This document shows, piece after piece, positions 17,015 to 25,293 of a stretch of DNA of 64,000 nt. Source of the stretch: Streptomyces sp. TP-A0356 (GTDB taxonomy: Bacteria > Actinomycetota > Actinomycetes > Streptomycetales > Streptomycetaceae). The stretch lies in contig NZ_BBZJ01000014.1 of the NCBI RefSeq assembly GCF_001417775.1, positions 124,001 to 188,000 of the forward strand, read 5' to 3'. The position numbers and the translations under genes are program-made. How positions within the stretch are numbered: position 1 is the stretch's first letter; every line of letters starts with the position of its first letter. The notes beneath the pieces are model-generated. The model was given only the letters and a program-made list of their open reading frames with translations. It did no database searches and was not told the DNA's origin.

Positions 17015-18157
17015 TCAGCCCAACCGCCGGGCACCCGCCGCAGGAACCGCCACGAACACGCGAGGCGCCGTGAAACGGGCGGAGCCGAACGCCTCCTCGA
17101 TCGCCTTGGTGATCGTGTCCGTGTCGGACGCCTCCGCGAGGACGATCGCCGAGCCCCCGAAGCCCCCGCCCGTCATCCGGGCGCCGAGCGCGCCGGAGGC
17201 GTTCGCCGTGTCCACCACCAGGTCCAGTTCCGGGCAGGAGATGCGCAGGTCGTCCCGGAGGGAGACATGGCCCTGCGTCAGCACGGGGCCGATCGCGCGG
17301 ACCTGGCCCGCGTCCAGCAGTGAGATGACCCGCTCGACGCGGTGGTCGTCCGAGACGACATGGCGCACATAGCGGCGCACGCGCTCGTCGGACAGGCGCG
17401 CGAGCGAGGCGTCCAGGTCCTCGTACGCCACGTCCCGCAGATGCGAGACCCCGAGCTGCCGTGCGCCTTCCTCACACCCCTCGCGCCGCTCGGCGTACGC
17501 CCCGTCGCCCAGAGCGTGCTTCACGCGGGTGTCGACGACCAGCAGCGCCAGGCCCTGGGAGGCCAGGTCGAAGGGGACCTGGCGGATCGACAGATCACGG
17601 CAGTCCAGATGCAGGGCATGGCCCTCGGTGCAACAGGCCGACGCCATCTGATCCATGACGCCGCACGGCACGCCCACGAAGTCGTTCTCGGCGCGCTGCG
17701 CGAGCCGGGCCAGCTCGGGTCGGGTCAGGCCGAGGCCGTAGAGGTCGTTCAGAGCCAGGGCGGTGACCACCTCCAGCGCCGCGGACGACGACAGGCCCGC
17801 CCCCGTCGGCACGGTCGAGGACAGGTGGACGTCCGCGCCGGTGATCGCGTGGCCAGCCTCGCGCAGCACCCACACGACGCCCGCCGGGTACGCGGCCCAG
17901 CCGGCGTTCGTCAGGGGCGCCAGCTCGTCTACGTACAGTTCGACGATCGGGCCCTCGATGTCCGCCGAGTGCAGGCGCAGCACCCCGTCGCTGCGGCGCG
18001 AGACCGCCGCGACCGCCGTGTGCGGCAGGGCGAGCGGCATCACGAACCCCTCGTTGAAGTCCGTGTACTCGCCGATCAGATTGACCCGGCCGGGTGCCGC
18101 CCAGACGCCCTCGGGAGCCGTCCCGTACAGCTCCTCGAAGCCCTCGCGTACGTCCAC
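17015..18157 (-). CDS. galK: Galactokinase
   Basis: 380 residues from GTG 18157. All three GHMP-kinase motifs are visible: GRVNLIGEYTDFNEGFVMP near 23-41, PTGAGLSSSAALE near 116-128, and GGGFGGSAIVL near 330-340. It phosphorylates galactose at C1, the first committed Leloir step. The start codon directly abuts the galE stop at 18158, so it is the last gene of a galTEK operon. Confidence 0.97.
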   Translation of the reverse strand: MDVREGFEELYGTAPEGVWAAPGRVNLIGEYTDFNEGFVMPLALPHTAVAAVSRRSDGVLRLHSADIEGPIVELYVDELAPLTNAGWAAYPAGVVWVLREAGHAITGADVHLSSTVPTGAGLSSSAALEVVTALALNDLYGLGLTRPELARLAQRAENDFVGVPCGVMDQMASACCTEGHALHLDCRDLSIRQVPFDLASQGLALLVVDTRVKHALGDGAYAERREGCEEGARQLGVSHLRDVAYEDLDASLARLSDERVRRYVRHVVSDDHRVERVISLLDAGQVRAIGPVLTQGHVSLRDDLRISCPELDLVVDTANASGALGARMTGGGFGGSAIVLAEASDTDTITKAIEEAFGSARFTAPRVFVAVPAAGARRLG

Positions 18158-19126
18158 CTACTGCTCCCTCGCGGTGTCCTGTGCGAACTCCCACGCGTCC
18201 GCGACGATGCCCGCGAGGTCCGCGCGGGACGGGTTCCAGCCCAGCCGCTCACGGGCCGTGGCCGCCGAGGCGACCAGGACCGCCGGGTCGCCGCCCCGGC
18301 GCGGGGCCACGACCTCCGGGATCGGGTGTCCGGTGACCTGGCGCACCGTCTCGATGACCTCGCGCACGGAGAAGCCGTTGCCGTTGCCGAGGTTGCAGAT
18401 CAGGTGCTCGCCGGACGTGGCGGCGTCGAGGGCCAGCAGGTGCGCCTCCGCCAGGTCCGCGACGTGGATGTAGTCGCGGACGCAGGTGCCGTCCGGCGTC
18501 GGGTAGTCGTCGCCGAAGACGGAGATGGCCTCCCGCCTGCCCTGCGCGACCTGGAGCACGAGCGGGATGAGGTGGGACTCCGGGTCGTGCCGCTCGCCGC
18601 AACTGCCGTAGGCGCCCGCCACATTGAAGTAGCGCAGGGACACCGCGCCCAGGCCGTGCGCGGCGGCCTCACCCGTGATCATGTGATCGACGGCGAGCTT
18701 GGAGGCGCCGTACGGAGAGGTCGGCGCGGTGGGGTCCGTCTCGGTGATCGGAGTGCTGACGGGCTCGCCGTAGGTCGCGGCGGTGGAGGAGAACACGAGC
18801 TTGCGCACGCCGGCCTCGCGCATCGCGGCGAGCAGTGCCATCGTGCCGCCGACGTTGTTGTCCCAGTACTTCTCGGGCTTCACGACCGACTCGCCGACCT
18901 GCGAGAACGCCGCGAAGTGCAGGACCGCGTCGTACGAGGGGTCCAGCCACTTGGCGGCGTCGCGGATGTCGCCCTCGACGAAGGAAGCGCCCGAGGGCAC
19001 GCCCTCGCGGAAGCCGGTGGAGAGGTTGTCGAGGACGACGACCTCGTGGCCCGCCTCCAGCAGATGCTGCGCGACCACGCTGCCCACATAGCCGGCACCG
19101 CCCGTGACCAGGTACTTCCCACTCAT
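18158..19126 (-). CDS. galE: UDP-glucose 4-epimerase
   Basis: 322 residues. It is an extended SDR with the NAD motif TGGAGYVGS at about 8-16 and catalytic YGASK (Y near 142, K near 146). It interconverts UDP-galactose and UDP-glucose. It overlaps galT by 4 nt (ATGA, 19123-19126), so translation is probably coupled. Confidence 0.97.
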   Translation of the reverse strand: MSGKYLVTGGAGYVGSVVAQHLLEAGHEVVVLDNLSTGFREGVPSGASFVEGDIRDAAKWLDPSYDAVLHFAAFSQVGESVVKPEKYWDNNVGGTMALLAAMREAGVRKLVFSSTAATYGEPVSTPITETDPTAPTSPYGASKLAVDHMITGEAAAHGLGAVSLRYFNVAGAYGSCGERHDPESHLIPLVLQVAQGRREAISVFGDDYPTPDGTCVRDYIHVADLAEAHLLALDAATSGEHLICNLGNGNGFSVREVIETVRQVTGHPIPEVVAPRRGGDPAVLVASAATARERLGWNPSRADLAGIVADAWEFAQDTAREQ

Positions 19127-20208
19127 GAACTCGCTACCTCTCGCAGTCGCCGGGCCGCGGCTTCCGGCGGCACGTCGTTGATGAACACGTTCATGCCGGA
19201 CTCGGAACCCGCGAGGAACTTCAGCTTGCCGGAAGTGCGGCGGATGGTGAAAAGCTCGAGGTGAAGCGCGAAGTCGTCCCTCGTCACGCCCTCGAAGTCC
19301 GCCGGCGTCCCGAACGGCGCCTGGTGCCAGGCGGCGATGTACGGCGTCGGAGGCTCGCCCACGGAGTTCTTCCCACCATCCCGGCGATCGAAGATCCGGT
19401 CGAAGCGCCTCAAGAGTTCCAGATACACCTTGGGAAACTCTGTGCGCGCCTCTTCGTCCAGCGCGAGCAGGTCTGGGACACGCCGCCGGGGGTAGAGGTG
19501 GACCTCGTACGGCCAGTGGGCGGCGTACGGCACGAAGGCCACCCAGTGTTCACCCTCCAGGACGACCCGCTCGTCGGCCAGCTCGCGCTCCACAACCGCG
19601 TCGAACAGGTTCTCCCCGCCGGTCGCCTCCTTGTGGGCGGCCAGCGAACGGAGCATCAAGGCGGTGCGTGGGGTGGTGAAGGGGTACGCGTAGATCTGAC
19701 CGTGCGGATGGCCGAGGGTCACGCCGATCTCCTGGCCGCGGTTCTCGAAGCAGAAGACCTGTTCCACGGCGGGCAGGTGGGACAGCTCCGCGGTGCGGTC
19801 GGTCCAGGCGCTCAGGACCAGCCGGGCCTGCTCCTCGGTCAGGTCGGCGAAGGAGGCGTTGTGGTCGGAGGTGAAGCACACGACCTCGCAGCGGCCGGAG
19901 TCACCGGCGAGCGAGGGGAAACGGTTCTCGAAGACCACGACGTCGTACGAGGAGTCCGGGATCTCGCTCAGCCTCTCGCCCTGGGAGGGGCACAGAGGGC
20001 ATTCGTCGGCCGGTGGGAGGTAGGTGCGGCCCTGGCGGTGCGAGGCGACGGCGACCGAGTCGCCGAGCAGCACGTCACGACGGATCTCGGAGGTCGTGAC
20101 GGTCCGCTCCAGCGGCCGACGGTCCACCGCGTCCCGCACGGCGTCGTCGCGCAGGTCGTAGTAGATGAGCTCACGACCGTCGGCCAGCCGGGTCGAGGTC
20201 TTCTTCAC
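19123..20208 (-). CDS. galT: Galactose-1-phosphate uridylyltransferase
   Basis: 361 residues from GTG 20208, giving [14 protein letters not shown]; the open frame upstream to 20292 is intergenic. Class I GalT of the HIT superfamily, with the nucleophile triad [11 protein letters not shown] and zinc-ligand candidates CPLC (DECPLCPSQ). The C-terminal segment [19 protein letters not shown] is conserved. It swaps UMP between UDP-glucose and galactose-1-phosphate. It is the first gene of the operon, with its promoter in 20209-20410. Confidence 0.96.
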   Translation of the reverse strand: MKKTSTRLADGRELIYYDLRDDAVRDAVDRRPLERTVTTSEIRRDVLLGDSVAVASHRQGRTYLPPADECPLCPSQGERLSEIPDSSYDVVVFENRFPSLAGDSGRCEVVCFTSDHNASFADLTEEQARLVLSAWTDRTAELSHLPAVEQVFCFENRGQEIGVTLGHPHGQIYAYPFTTPRTALMLRSLAAHKEATGGENLFDAVVERELADERVVLEGEHWVAFVPYAAHWPYEVHLYPRRRVPDLLALDEEARTEFPKVYLELLRRFDRIFDRRDGGKNSVGEPPTPYIAAWHQAPFGTPADFEGVTRDDFALHLELFTIRRTSGKLKFLAGSESGMNVFINDVPPEAAARRLREVASS

Positions 20209-20410
20209 GACACCTTGCCTCTCTGCAGCACTGCCCGACTCCTCATCCGCACCCGATCCGCTCTTCAAACATAACTCAACACAACAAACCACGAGCCACC
20301 AGGTGCGTCAACATCACAATCAAACAAAGAGCATCATCAGAAGTGTTCAAAGTTCGAACGCGGAGGCGTAGGTTCCGCACTGATTGGTTCACGCAACGAA
20401 GCGAGTAATC
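20209..20410. promoter_or_regulatory. Divergent gal/symporter control region
   Basis: This 202-bp region is markedly more AT-rich than its surroundings. For the symporter, TTCAAA (20346-20351) and TAGGTT (20369-20374), 17 apart, are a candidate promoter. GTTCGAAC (20352-20359) is a perfect palindrome beside the -35. On the minus strand, T-rich repeats (TTGTTTGATTG, GTTTGTTGTGTTGAG, TTATGTTTG) correspond to where the galactose-inducible, glucose-sensitive galP1 promoter lies in S. lividans and S. coelicolor. I could not fix its -10/-35. Confidence 0.6.
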
Positions 20411-22105
20411 ATGCAGACCCCCACACAACTGGCCCCCACATACCTGGCAGCCGGTCTACGGCTGCCGACCAACGGCCTGGACTACACGATCCTCGGGATC
20501 TACTTCGCCGTCGTGCTGGGCATCGGCTTCGCCGCCCGCCGCTCCGTGAAGACCAGCCTCGACTTCTTCCTGTCCGGGCGCTCGCTGCCCGCCTGGATCA
20601 CCGGTCTCGCGTTCATCTCGGCCAACCTGGCCGCCACCGAGATCCTCGGCATGGCCGCCAACAGCGCCCAGTACGGTGCCTACACCGTGCACTGGTACTG
20701 GATCGGCGCCATCCCGGCGATGGTCTTCCTGGGCCTGGTGATGATGCCGTTCTACTACGGCTCCAAGGTCCGCTCGGTGCCCGAGTTCCTGCTGCTCCGC
20801 TTCGACAGGTCGGCGCACCTCCTGAGCTCGATCCTGTTCGCCTTCGCCGCCATCCTGATCGCCGGCGTGAACCTCTACGCCCTCGCGATCGTCGTCGAGG
20901 CGCTGCTGGGCTGGCCGCAGTGGGTGGCGATCGTGGTCGCGGGCTTCTTCGTCCTCGCCTACATCACCCTCGGCGGCCTGTCCTCCGCGATCTACAACGA
21001 GGTGCTGCAGTTCTTCGTGATCCTGGCCGCCCTCATCCCGATCACCGTGCTCGGCCTGCGGAAGGTCGGCGGCTGGGGCGGTCTGACCGACAAGCTCACC
21101 ACGACCCACGGCCATGACTTCGTCACCGCGTGGGGCGGCACCGGGATCGGTCACCCCAACCCACTGGGCGCCAACTGGCTGACGATCGTCCTCGGCCTGG
21201 GCTTCGTGCTGTCCTTCGGCTACTGGACCACCAACTTCGCCGAGGTGCAGCGGGCCCTGTCGGCGAAGAACCTCTCCGCCGCCCAGCGCACCCCGCTGAT
21301 CGCCGCCTACCCGAAGATCTTCATCGTCTTCCTCGTGATGATCCCCGGCCTGGTGGCCGCCGCCCTGGTGCCCAACATCGGCCAGCCCGGCTCGGGTCTG
21401 CAGTACAACGACGCCATCCCCTACCTGATGCAGGAGCTGCTGCCCAACGGCGTCCTCGGCATCGCGGTGACCGGTCTGCTCGCCGCGTTCATGGCGGGCA
21501 TGGCGGCCAACGTCTCGTCCTTCAACACGGTGTTCACCAACGACATCTGGGCGAGGTACGTGGTCAGGCACCGCGAGGACGCGCACTACGTGCGGTTCGG
21601 GCGCCTGATCACGGCGATCGGTGTGCTGGCCTCGGTCGGTACGGCGTTCCTGGCGTCCTCGTTCTCGAACATCATGAGCTACCTGCAGACGCTGTTCTCC
21701 TTCTTCAACGTGCCGATGTTCGTGGTCTTCATCGTCGGCATGTTCTGGAAGCGCGCGTCCGCGAAGTCCGGCTTCTGGGGTCTGCTGGCCGGCACCACGG
21801 CGGCGATGGTGAACTACTTCGTCATCTACAAGCGCGGCATCATCCACATCCCCACCGACCAGGGCGCCAACTTCGTCTCCGCGATCGCCGGGTTCGTGGC
21901 CGGCGCGGTCGTCATGGTGGCGGTCTCGCTGTTCACCGCGCCGAAGCCGCAGGAGGACCTCCAGGGCCTGGTGTACGGCACCCGCTCGCCCGGGATGGCC
22001 GAACCGCCGGCCGCGGGCGACGACGCCTGGTACCGCAAGCCGGCCCTGCTCGGCTGGGGCGCCGTCGTCCTCGCCGCCGCCTGCTACATCCCGTTCTCGC
22101 TCTGA
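20411..22105 (+). CDS. Sodium:solute symporter (SSS family), probable galactose/sugar transporter
   Basis: 564 residues from ATG 20411. About 13-14 hydrophobic segments cover the protein. The SSS signature is seen in the late-middle region (GLLAAFMAGMAANVSSFNTVFTNDIW), with SGRSLPAWITGLAFISANLAATEILGM in the early part (TM1-2 sodium-site region). The divergent position to galTEK indicates galactose or a related sugar as substrate; this is an inference. It is followed after 21 nt by a small membrane protein, probably in one transcript. Confidence 0.9.
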   Translation: MQTPTQLAPTYLAAGLRLPTNGLDYTILGIYFAVVLGIGFAARRSVKTSLDFFLSGRSLPAWITGLAFISANLAATEILGMAANSAQYGAYTVHWYWIGAIPAMVFLGLVMMPFYYGSKVRSVPEFLLLRFDRSAHLLSSILFAFAAILIAGVNLYALAIVVEALLGWPQWVAIVVAGFFVLAYITLGGLSSAIYNEVLQFFVILAALIPITVLGLRKVGGWGGLTDKLTTTHGHDFVTAWGGTGIGHPNPLGANWLTIVLGLGFVLSFGYWTTNFAEVQRALSAKNLSAAQRTPLIAAYPKIFIVFLVMIPGLVAAALVPNIGQPGSGLQYNDAIPYLMQELLPNGVLGIAVTGLLAAFMAGMAANVSSFNTVFTNDIWARYVVRHREDAHYVRFGRLITAIGVLASVGTAFLASSFSNIMSYLQTLFSFFNVPMFVVFIVGMFWKRASAKSGFWGLLAGTTAAMVNYFVIYKRGIIHIPTDQGANFVSAIAGFVAGAVVMVAVSLFTAPKPQEDLQGLVYGTRSPGMAEPPAAGDDAWYRKPALLGWGAVVLAAACYIPFSL

Positions 22106-22126
22106 CCGCGGGAGGATTGAGAGACC

Positions 22127-22444
22127 ATGTCCGAGTACTCAGAGCGCGAGGTCCAGCGCGAAGTCTCCGAGCTGGAGCAAGAGTCCACGACCGCGGCCCG
22201 GATCTTCGACCTGCGCCGCATCATCGGCGGCCTGTTCGTCATCTACGGCATCATCGTGATGATCGCGGGCTTCACGGCCTCCGACGCCGCCATCCGCAAG
22301 GCCCAGGGCGTCAACATCAACCTGTGGACCGGCCTGGGCATGCTGCTCCTCGGCCTGTTCTTCCTCGCCTGGCTGAAGCTGCGCCCGACGGCTCCGCCGA
22401 TCGCGCCGCTCGCGGACGACGCCCTGGACGAGAAGCCGGAGTGA
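22127..22444 (+). CDS. Small membrane protein associated with the symporter
   Basis: 105 residues. A charged coil at 1-25 is followed by two membrane segments (about 33-50 and 65-83) and a proline-rich, acidic tail. GGGAGG lies upstream. Such two-helix proteins are commonly encoded after SSS symporters in Streptomyces and may be accessory subunits. No catalytic motif is visible. Confidence 0.85.
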   Translation: MSEYSEREVQREVSELEQESTTAARIFDLRRIIGGLFVIYGIIVMIAGFTASDAAIRKAQGVNINLWTGLGMLLLGLFFLAWLKLRPTAPPIAPLADDALDEKPE

Positions 22445-22517
22445 CGTGACCGGGCTGCGGCGGCCGCACGCCTGCCGTGGCCCGGACCCGGACCTGGGCC
22501 CGGCCCCCGGCCCCCGC

Positions 22518-23207
22518 TCACTCCGGCGCCGTGCCCGTCCGTGACGGTCCCGCACGGTCCAGAAGGCCCGTGCGGGCCGCGAGTGCCGCCGCCTCCAGGC
22601 GTGAGCCCACACCCAGTTTCATCAGCACCCGCTGGACGTGGGTGCGGGCCGTCGAGGGGGCGATGCCCATGCCGGCCGCGATCAGCCGCGTGTCCTCGCC
22701 GTCCGCGACCCGCACCAGGACCTCCACCTCCCGTGGGGTGAGCATCTGCAGCAGCCGCTGCCCCTCGTCCTCCGGCTGCGCCGCGGGATTGAGCAGTTCA
22801 CCGAACGCGCCCTGCAGCAGCTGCGGCGCCACGGCCGCCTCACCCGCCCGCGCCTTCATGATCGCCCGCTCGACCCCCTCGATGCGCTCGTCGTGGCGTA
22901 CATAGCCCGAGGCGCCCGCGGCGAACGCCGCCGCGATCCCACGAGGGCTCGGCACCGGCCCGAGGACCAGCACCGCCACCTGCGGGCGCTCCCGCTTGAT
23001 CCGCACCACCGGGTCGAAGGCCCCCGGCTCCGCGGGTGCCGCCGTGCCGAGCAGGCACACCTCTGGCGCCCTGCTGATCACCAGGTCCGCCGCGCCCACG
23101 GCGGGCGCCGCCGCGGCGAGCACCCGGTGCCCCCGCAGCTTCAGTGCCGAGGCCAGCGCCTCGGCGAGCAGCCGGTGGTCGTCGACCACCATGAGCCGCA
23201 CTCCCAT
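22518..23207 (-). CDS. LuxR-type regulator with degenerate receiver domain
   Basis: 229 residues from ATG 23207, with GGGGGG upstream. The N-terminal half has a receiver-like fold with the acidic pair D9-D10 (VVDDHR). The phosphoacceptor position reads CLLGTAAP, with G54 where Asp is expected, and the conserved Lys motif is GYVRHD. Phosphorylation by a kinase is therefore unlikely. The DNA-binding helix-turn-helix (LTPREVEVLVRVADGEDTRLIA) at about 156-215 is intact. No kinase is adjacent. It might be constitutive or ligand-controlled. Confidence 0.87.
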   Translation of the reverse strand: MGVRLMVVDDHRLLAEALASALKLRGHRVLAAAAPAVGAADLVISRAPEVCLLGTAAPAEPGAFDPVVRIKRERPQVAVLVLGPVPSPRGIAAAFAAGASGYVRHDERIEGVERAIMKARAGEAAVAPQLLQGAFGELLNPAAQPEDEGQRLLQMLTPREVEVLVRVADGEDTRLIAAGMGIAPSTARTHVQRVLMKLGVGSRLEAAALAARTGLLDRAGPSRTGTAPE

Positions 23208-23456
23208 CGAGCAACCCCCCAGTCCCCCCATGGATGCCCACTATGGATGCCCACTGGCCCGCACGGACAGAAGCCCCCCGGCGCACCCCCGCCCTTCATG
23301 CCCCCGGAAGCTACACGCTTGTTCGACATTGCGCTTCCCCTACCCGTGAGAAGTGCCCCGGATTTCCGAAATCCCTACCATTCGCGCCTGATGAGGGGTA
23401 CGCGAAGGGCCCCGCCCCTGAACAGGAGCGAGGCCGTGCCGTGCGCGCCGTATGTG
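23208..23456. other. Intergenic region upstream of the LuxR gene
   Basis: No gene or convincing hairpin was seen. It must contain the LuxR promoter and the 3' end of the beta-propeller transcript. Confidence 0.4.
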
Positions 23457-25232
23457 CTACTTCGCGCCGAAGCCGAGCGCGGTGTACGACTTCGCGTCCC
23501 CCGAGTAGGGCTTGCTGACCAGATCCTTGCCGAAGAACAGCCGGCCGTCGGTGTAGAGCAGCTCGGCCGACTTGGGGACCATGGCGCTGATGGCGCTGAG
23601 CACACCCGGGGAGGCCGGTGTCTCCAGCAGCTCGGTCTGCTTCAGACTCGCGCCGTCGACCGAGATCACCTGGGCGCCCTTGTTGTACGGGCCACTCTTG
23701 AATGCCAGCACGTTCCCGCCGTCCATACGGATCGGGAAGACGTCATAGCCGTCGCCGGCGTCGATCTTGTCGCCGGTGGTCTTCCCGGTGGCCAGCGAGA
23801 ACGAGACGATCTCGTTGGTCCGGCTGCCCGCCGAGGAGCCGTCGTGGTCCTGGGTGGGCACGTACAGCTTGTCGTTGCCGACCGTGATCGCGTGGCAGTC
23901 GTGGACCTTGCCGACGCCGCAGTGGTGGTCGTACTTGCCGTCCGCCAGCGTGATCTTCGTACGCAGCTTGCCGCCGTCGTCCAGCGAGAAGACGTCGGTG
24001 GCGCCGGACGCCGTGATGCCACCGGAGTCCACACCGAACACCACCGGCTCGGTGGAGATCACCTTGGCGTTGTCGATGCCCTTGGGCAGCGGGTACGACC
24101 ACTTGACGCCGCCCGTCTTCGGGTCGAGGAGCTGCACCTGGTACGTCTCGTTGCCGTAGCCGCCGCACTTGCGCACCGCGACGAGCTGCTCGCCGCCCGC
24201 GTAGCCGACGTCCGTGCAGGAGCCGGTCCTGGGCTGCCACAGCACCTTGCCGCTGGTCACGTCGAAGGCGGCGCCGCCGGTGAAGCCGCCGCCGGCCGCG
24301 ACCGTGCTGCCGCTGATGGAGACCTCGTCGAACGCGACCGGGGTGTCACCCGTCCTGACCGACTGGGTCCACAGCTTCTTACCGGTGGCCACCTCGAACG
24401 CGGTGACCTCGGAGCACGGCTTGTGGTCCCTGGCGTTGGCCCGCTTGGCCGACTCGTGGACCACGGCGGCGATGCCGGACGAGGTGATCTCGGGCGAGCC
24501 CGCGCAGGTCTGGCCGTCCAGCGGCAGCGTCCACTTGGTCGCGCCGCTGTCGGGGTCATAGCCGACGATCTTGTAGAGGCCGGCCTTGGCGTAGACGGAG
24601 TCGGTGAGCCAGGAGCCGGCGACGCTGTCGATCTCCTCCTTGCCCGTGATCTGCGGTGCGGGCAGCTGGAAGAGCACCTTGGCGCTGGTGTTCGCCGGGA
24701 CCTTCTCCTTCGCCCCGCCGCCGGAGCCGCCCTTGCCGTCCCGGCCGCCGCTGCCGCCGCTGCCGCCGCTGGTGCCGGACGCGGTGTCGTTCTTGCCCTT
24801 GGAGCCGCCGGAGGAGCTGTTCGCGTACCACATCCCGCCGCCGACGATCAGCGCGATGGCCACGACCGCCGCGACGATGATCCACACCTGGGCGGCGGGC
24901 ACCTTGCGGCCGCCGCCCTGGGGGGCCTGCTGCTGCATGGGGACGGTCGGCGCCTGCGGATAGCCGTAACCGGGCTGCTGGTCGGGGTAGCCGTAGCCGG
25001 GCTGCTGGTTCGGGTAGCCGTAGCCGGGCTGCTGGTTCGGGTAGCCGTAGCCGGGCTGCGGCGGGGCGGGCGGCGGGGTCTGCGGCTGCGGATAGCCATA
25101 GCCCGGGCCCTGCGCGGGAGGCGGGGGCGTCTGGGGCGGCGGCGGGGGTGTCCCGGGCGTCCGGGGCGGCGTCTGGGGTGCGCCGAAACCTCCCGGCGGC
25201 GGCTGGTTGGGGGGCGGGGGCGGCTGGCTCAT
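23457..25232 (-). CDS. Membrane-anchored PQQ-like beta-propeller protein (paralogue 1)
   Basis: 591 residues. Residues 1-115 are rich in Pro, Gln, Gly and Tyr, with repeats of QPGYGYPNQ. A single membrane helix follows (VWIIVAAVVAIALIVGGGMWYA, about 117-138), then a Ser/Gly-rich linker and a C-terminal domain with repeated blades (ATKWTLPLDGQTCAGSPEI, TGKKLWTQSV, TSGKVLWQPRTG, TGGVKWSYPLP). The propeller would lie outside the membrane. There are no PQQ-enzyme catalytic residues, so a scaffold or sensor role is more likely. The neighbour at 25294 is a paralogue with the same layout. Confidence 0.85.
   Translation of the reverse strand: MSQPPPPPNQPPPGGFGAPQTPPRTPGTPPPPPQTPPPPAQGPGYGYPQPQTPPPAPPQPGYGYPNQQPGYGYPNQQPGYGYPDQQPGYGYPQAPTVPMQQQAPQGGGRKVPAAQVWIIVAAVVAIALIVGGGMWYANSSSGGSKGKNDTASGTSGGSGGSGGRDGKGGSGGGAKEKVPANTSAKVLFQLPAPQITGKEEIDSVAGSWLTDSVYAKAGLYKIVGYDPDSGATKWTLPLDGQTCAGSPEITSSGIAAVVHESAKRANARDHKPCSEVTAFEVATGKKLWTQSVRTGDTPVAFDEVSISGSTVAAGGGFTGGAAFDVTSGKVLWQPRTGSCTDVGYAGGEQLVAVRKCGGYGNETYQVQLLDPKTGGVKWSYPLPKGIDNAKVISTEPVVFGVDSGGITASGATDVFSLDDGGKLRTKITLADGKYDHHCGVGKVHDCHAITVGNDKLYVPTQDHDGSSAGSRTNEIVSFSLATGKTTGDKIDAGDGYDVFPIRMDGGNVLAFKSGPYNKGAQVISVDGASLKQTELLETPASPGVLSAISAMVPKSAELLYTDGRLFFGKDLVSKPYSGDAKSYTALGFGAK
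24958..25062 (-). repeat. 27-bp tandem repeat encoding QPGYGYPNQ units
   Basis: Four copies: 24958-24984, 24985-25011, 25012-25038 and a partial one at 25039-25062. Copies 2 and 3 are identical, which indicates recent duplication or copy correction. Confidence 0.9.
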
Positions 25233-25293
25233 GACGTGGGTACCTCGAAGGACGGAAGAGGGGTGGGCGGGGCCGGAGGAGTCAGCGGCCGGG

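Noticed and set aside
24958..25062. CRISPR-like array
   Set aside because: The 27-bp units are contiguous, without spacers, and are in-frame codons of a Tyr/Pro-rich protein arm.
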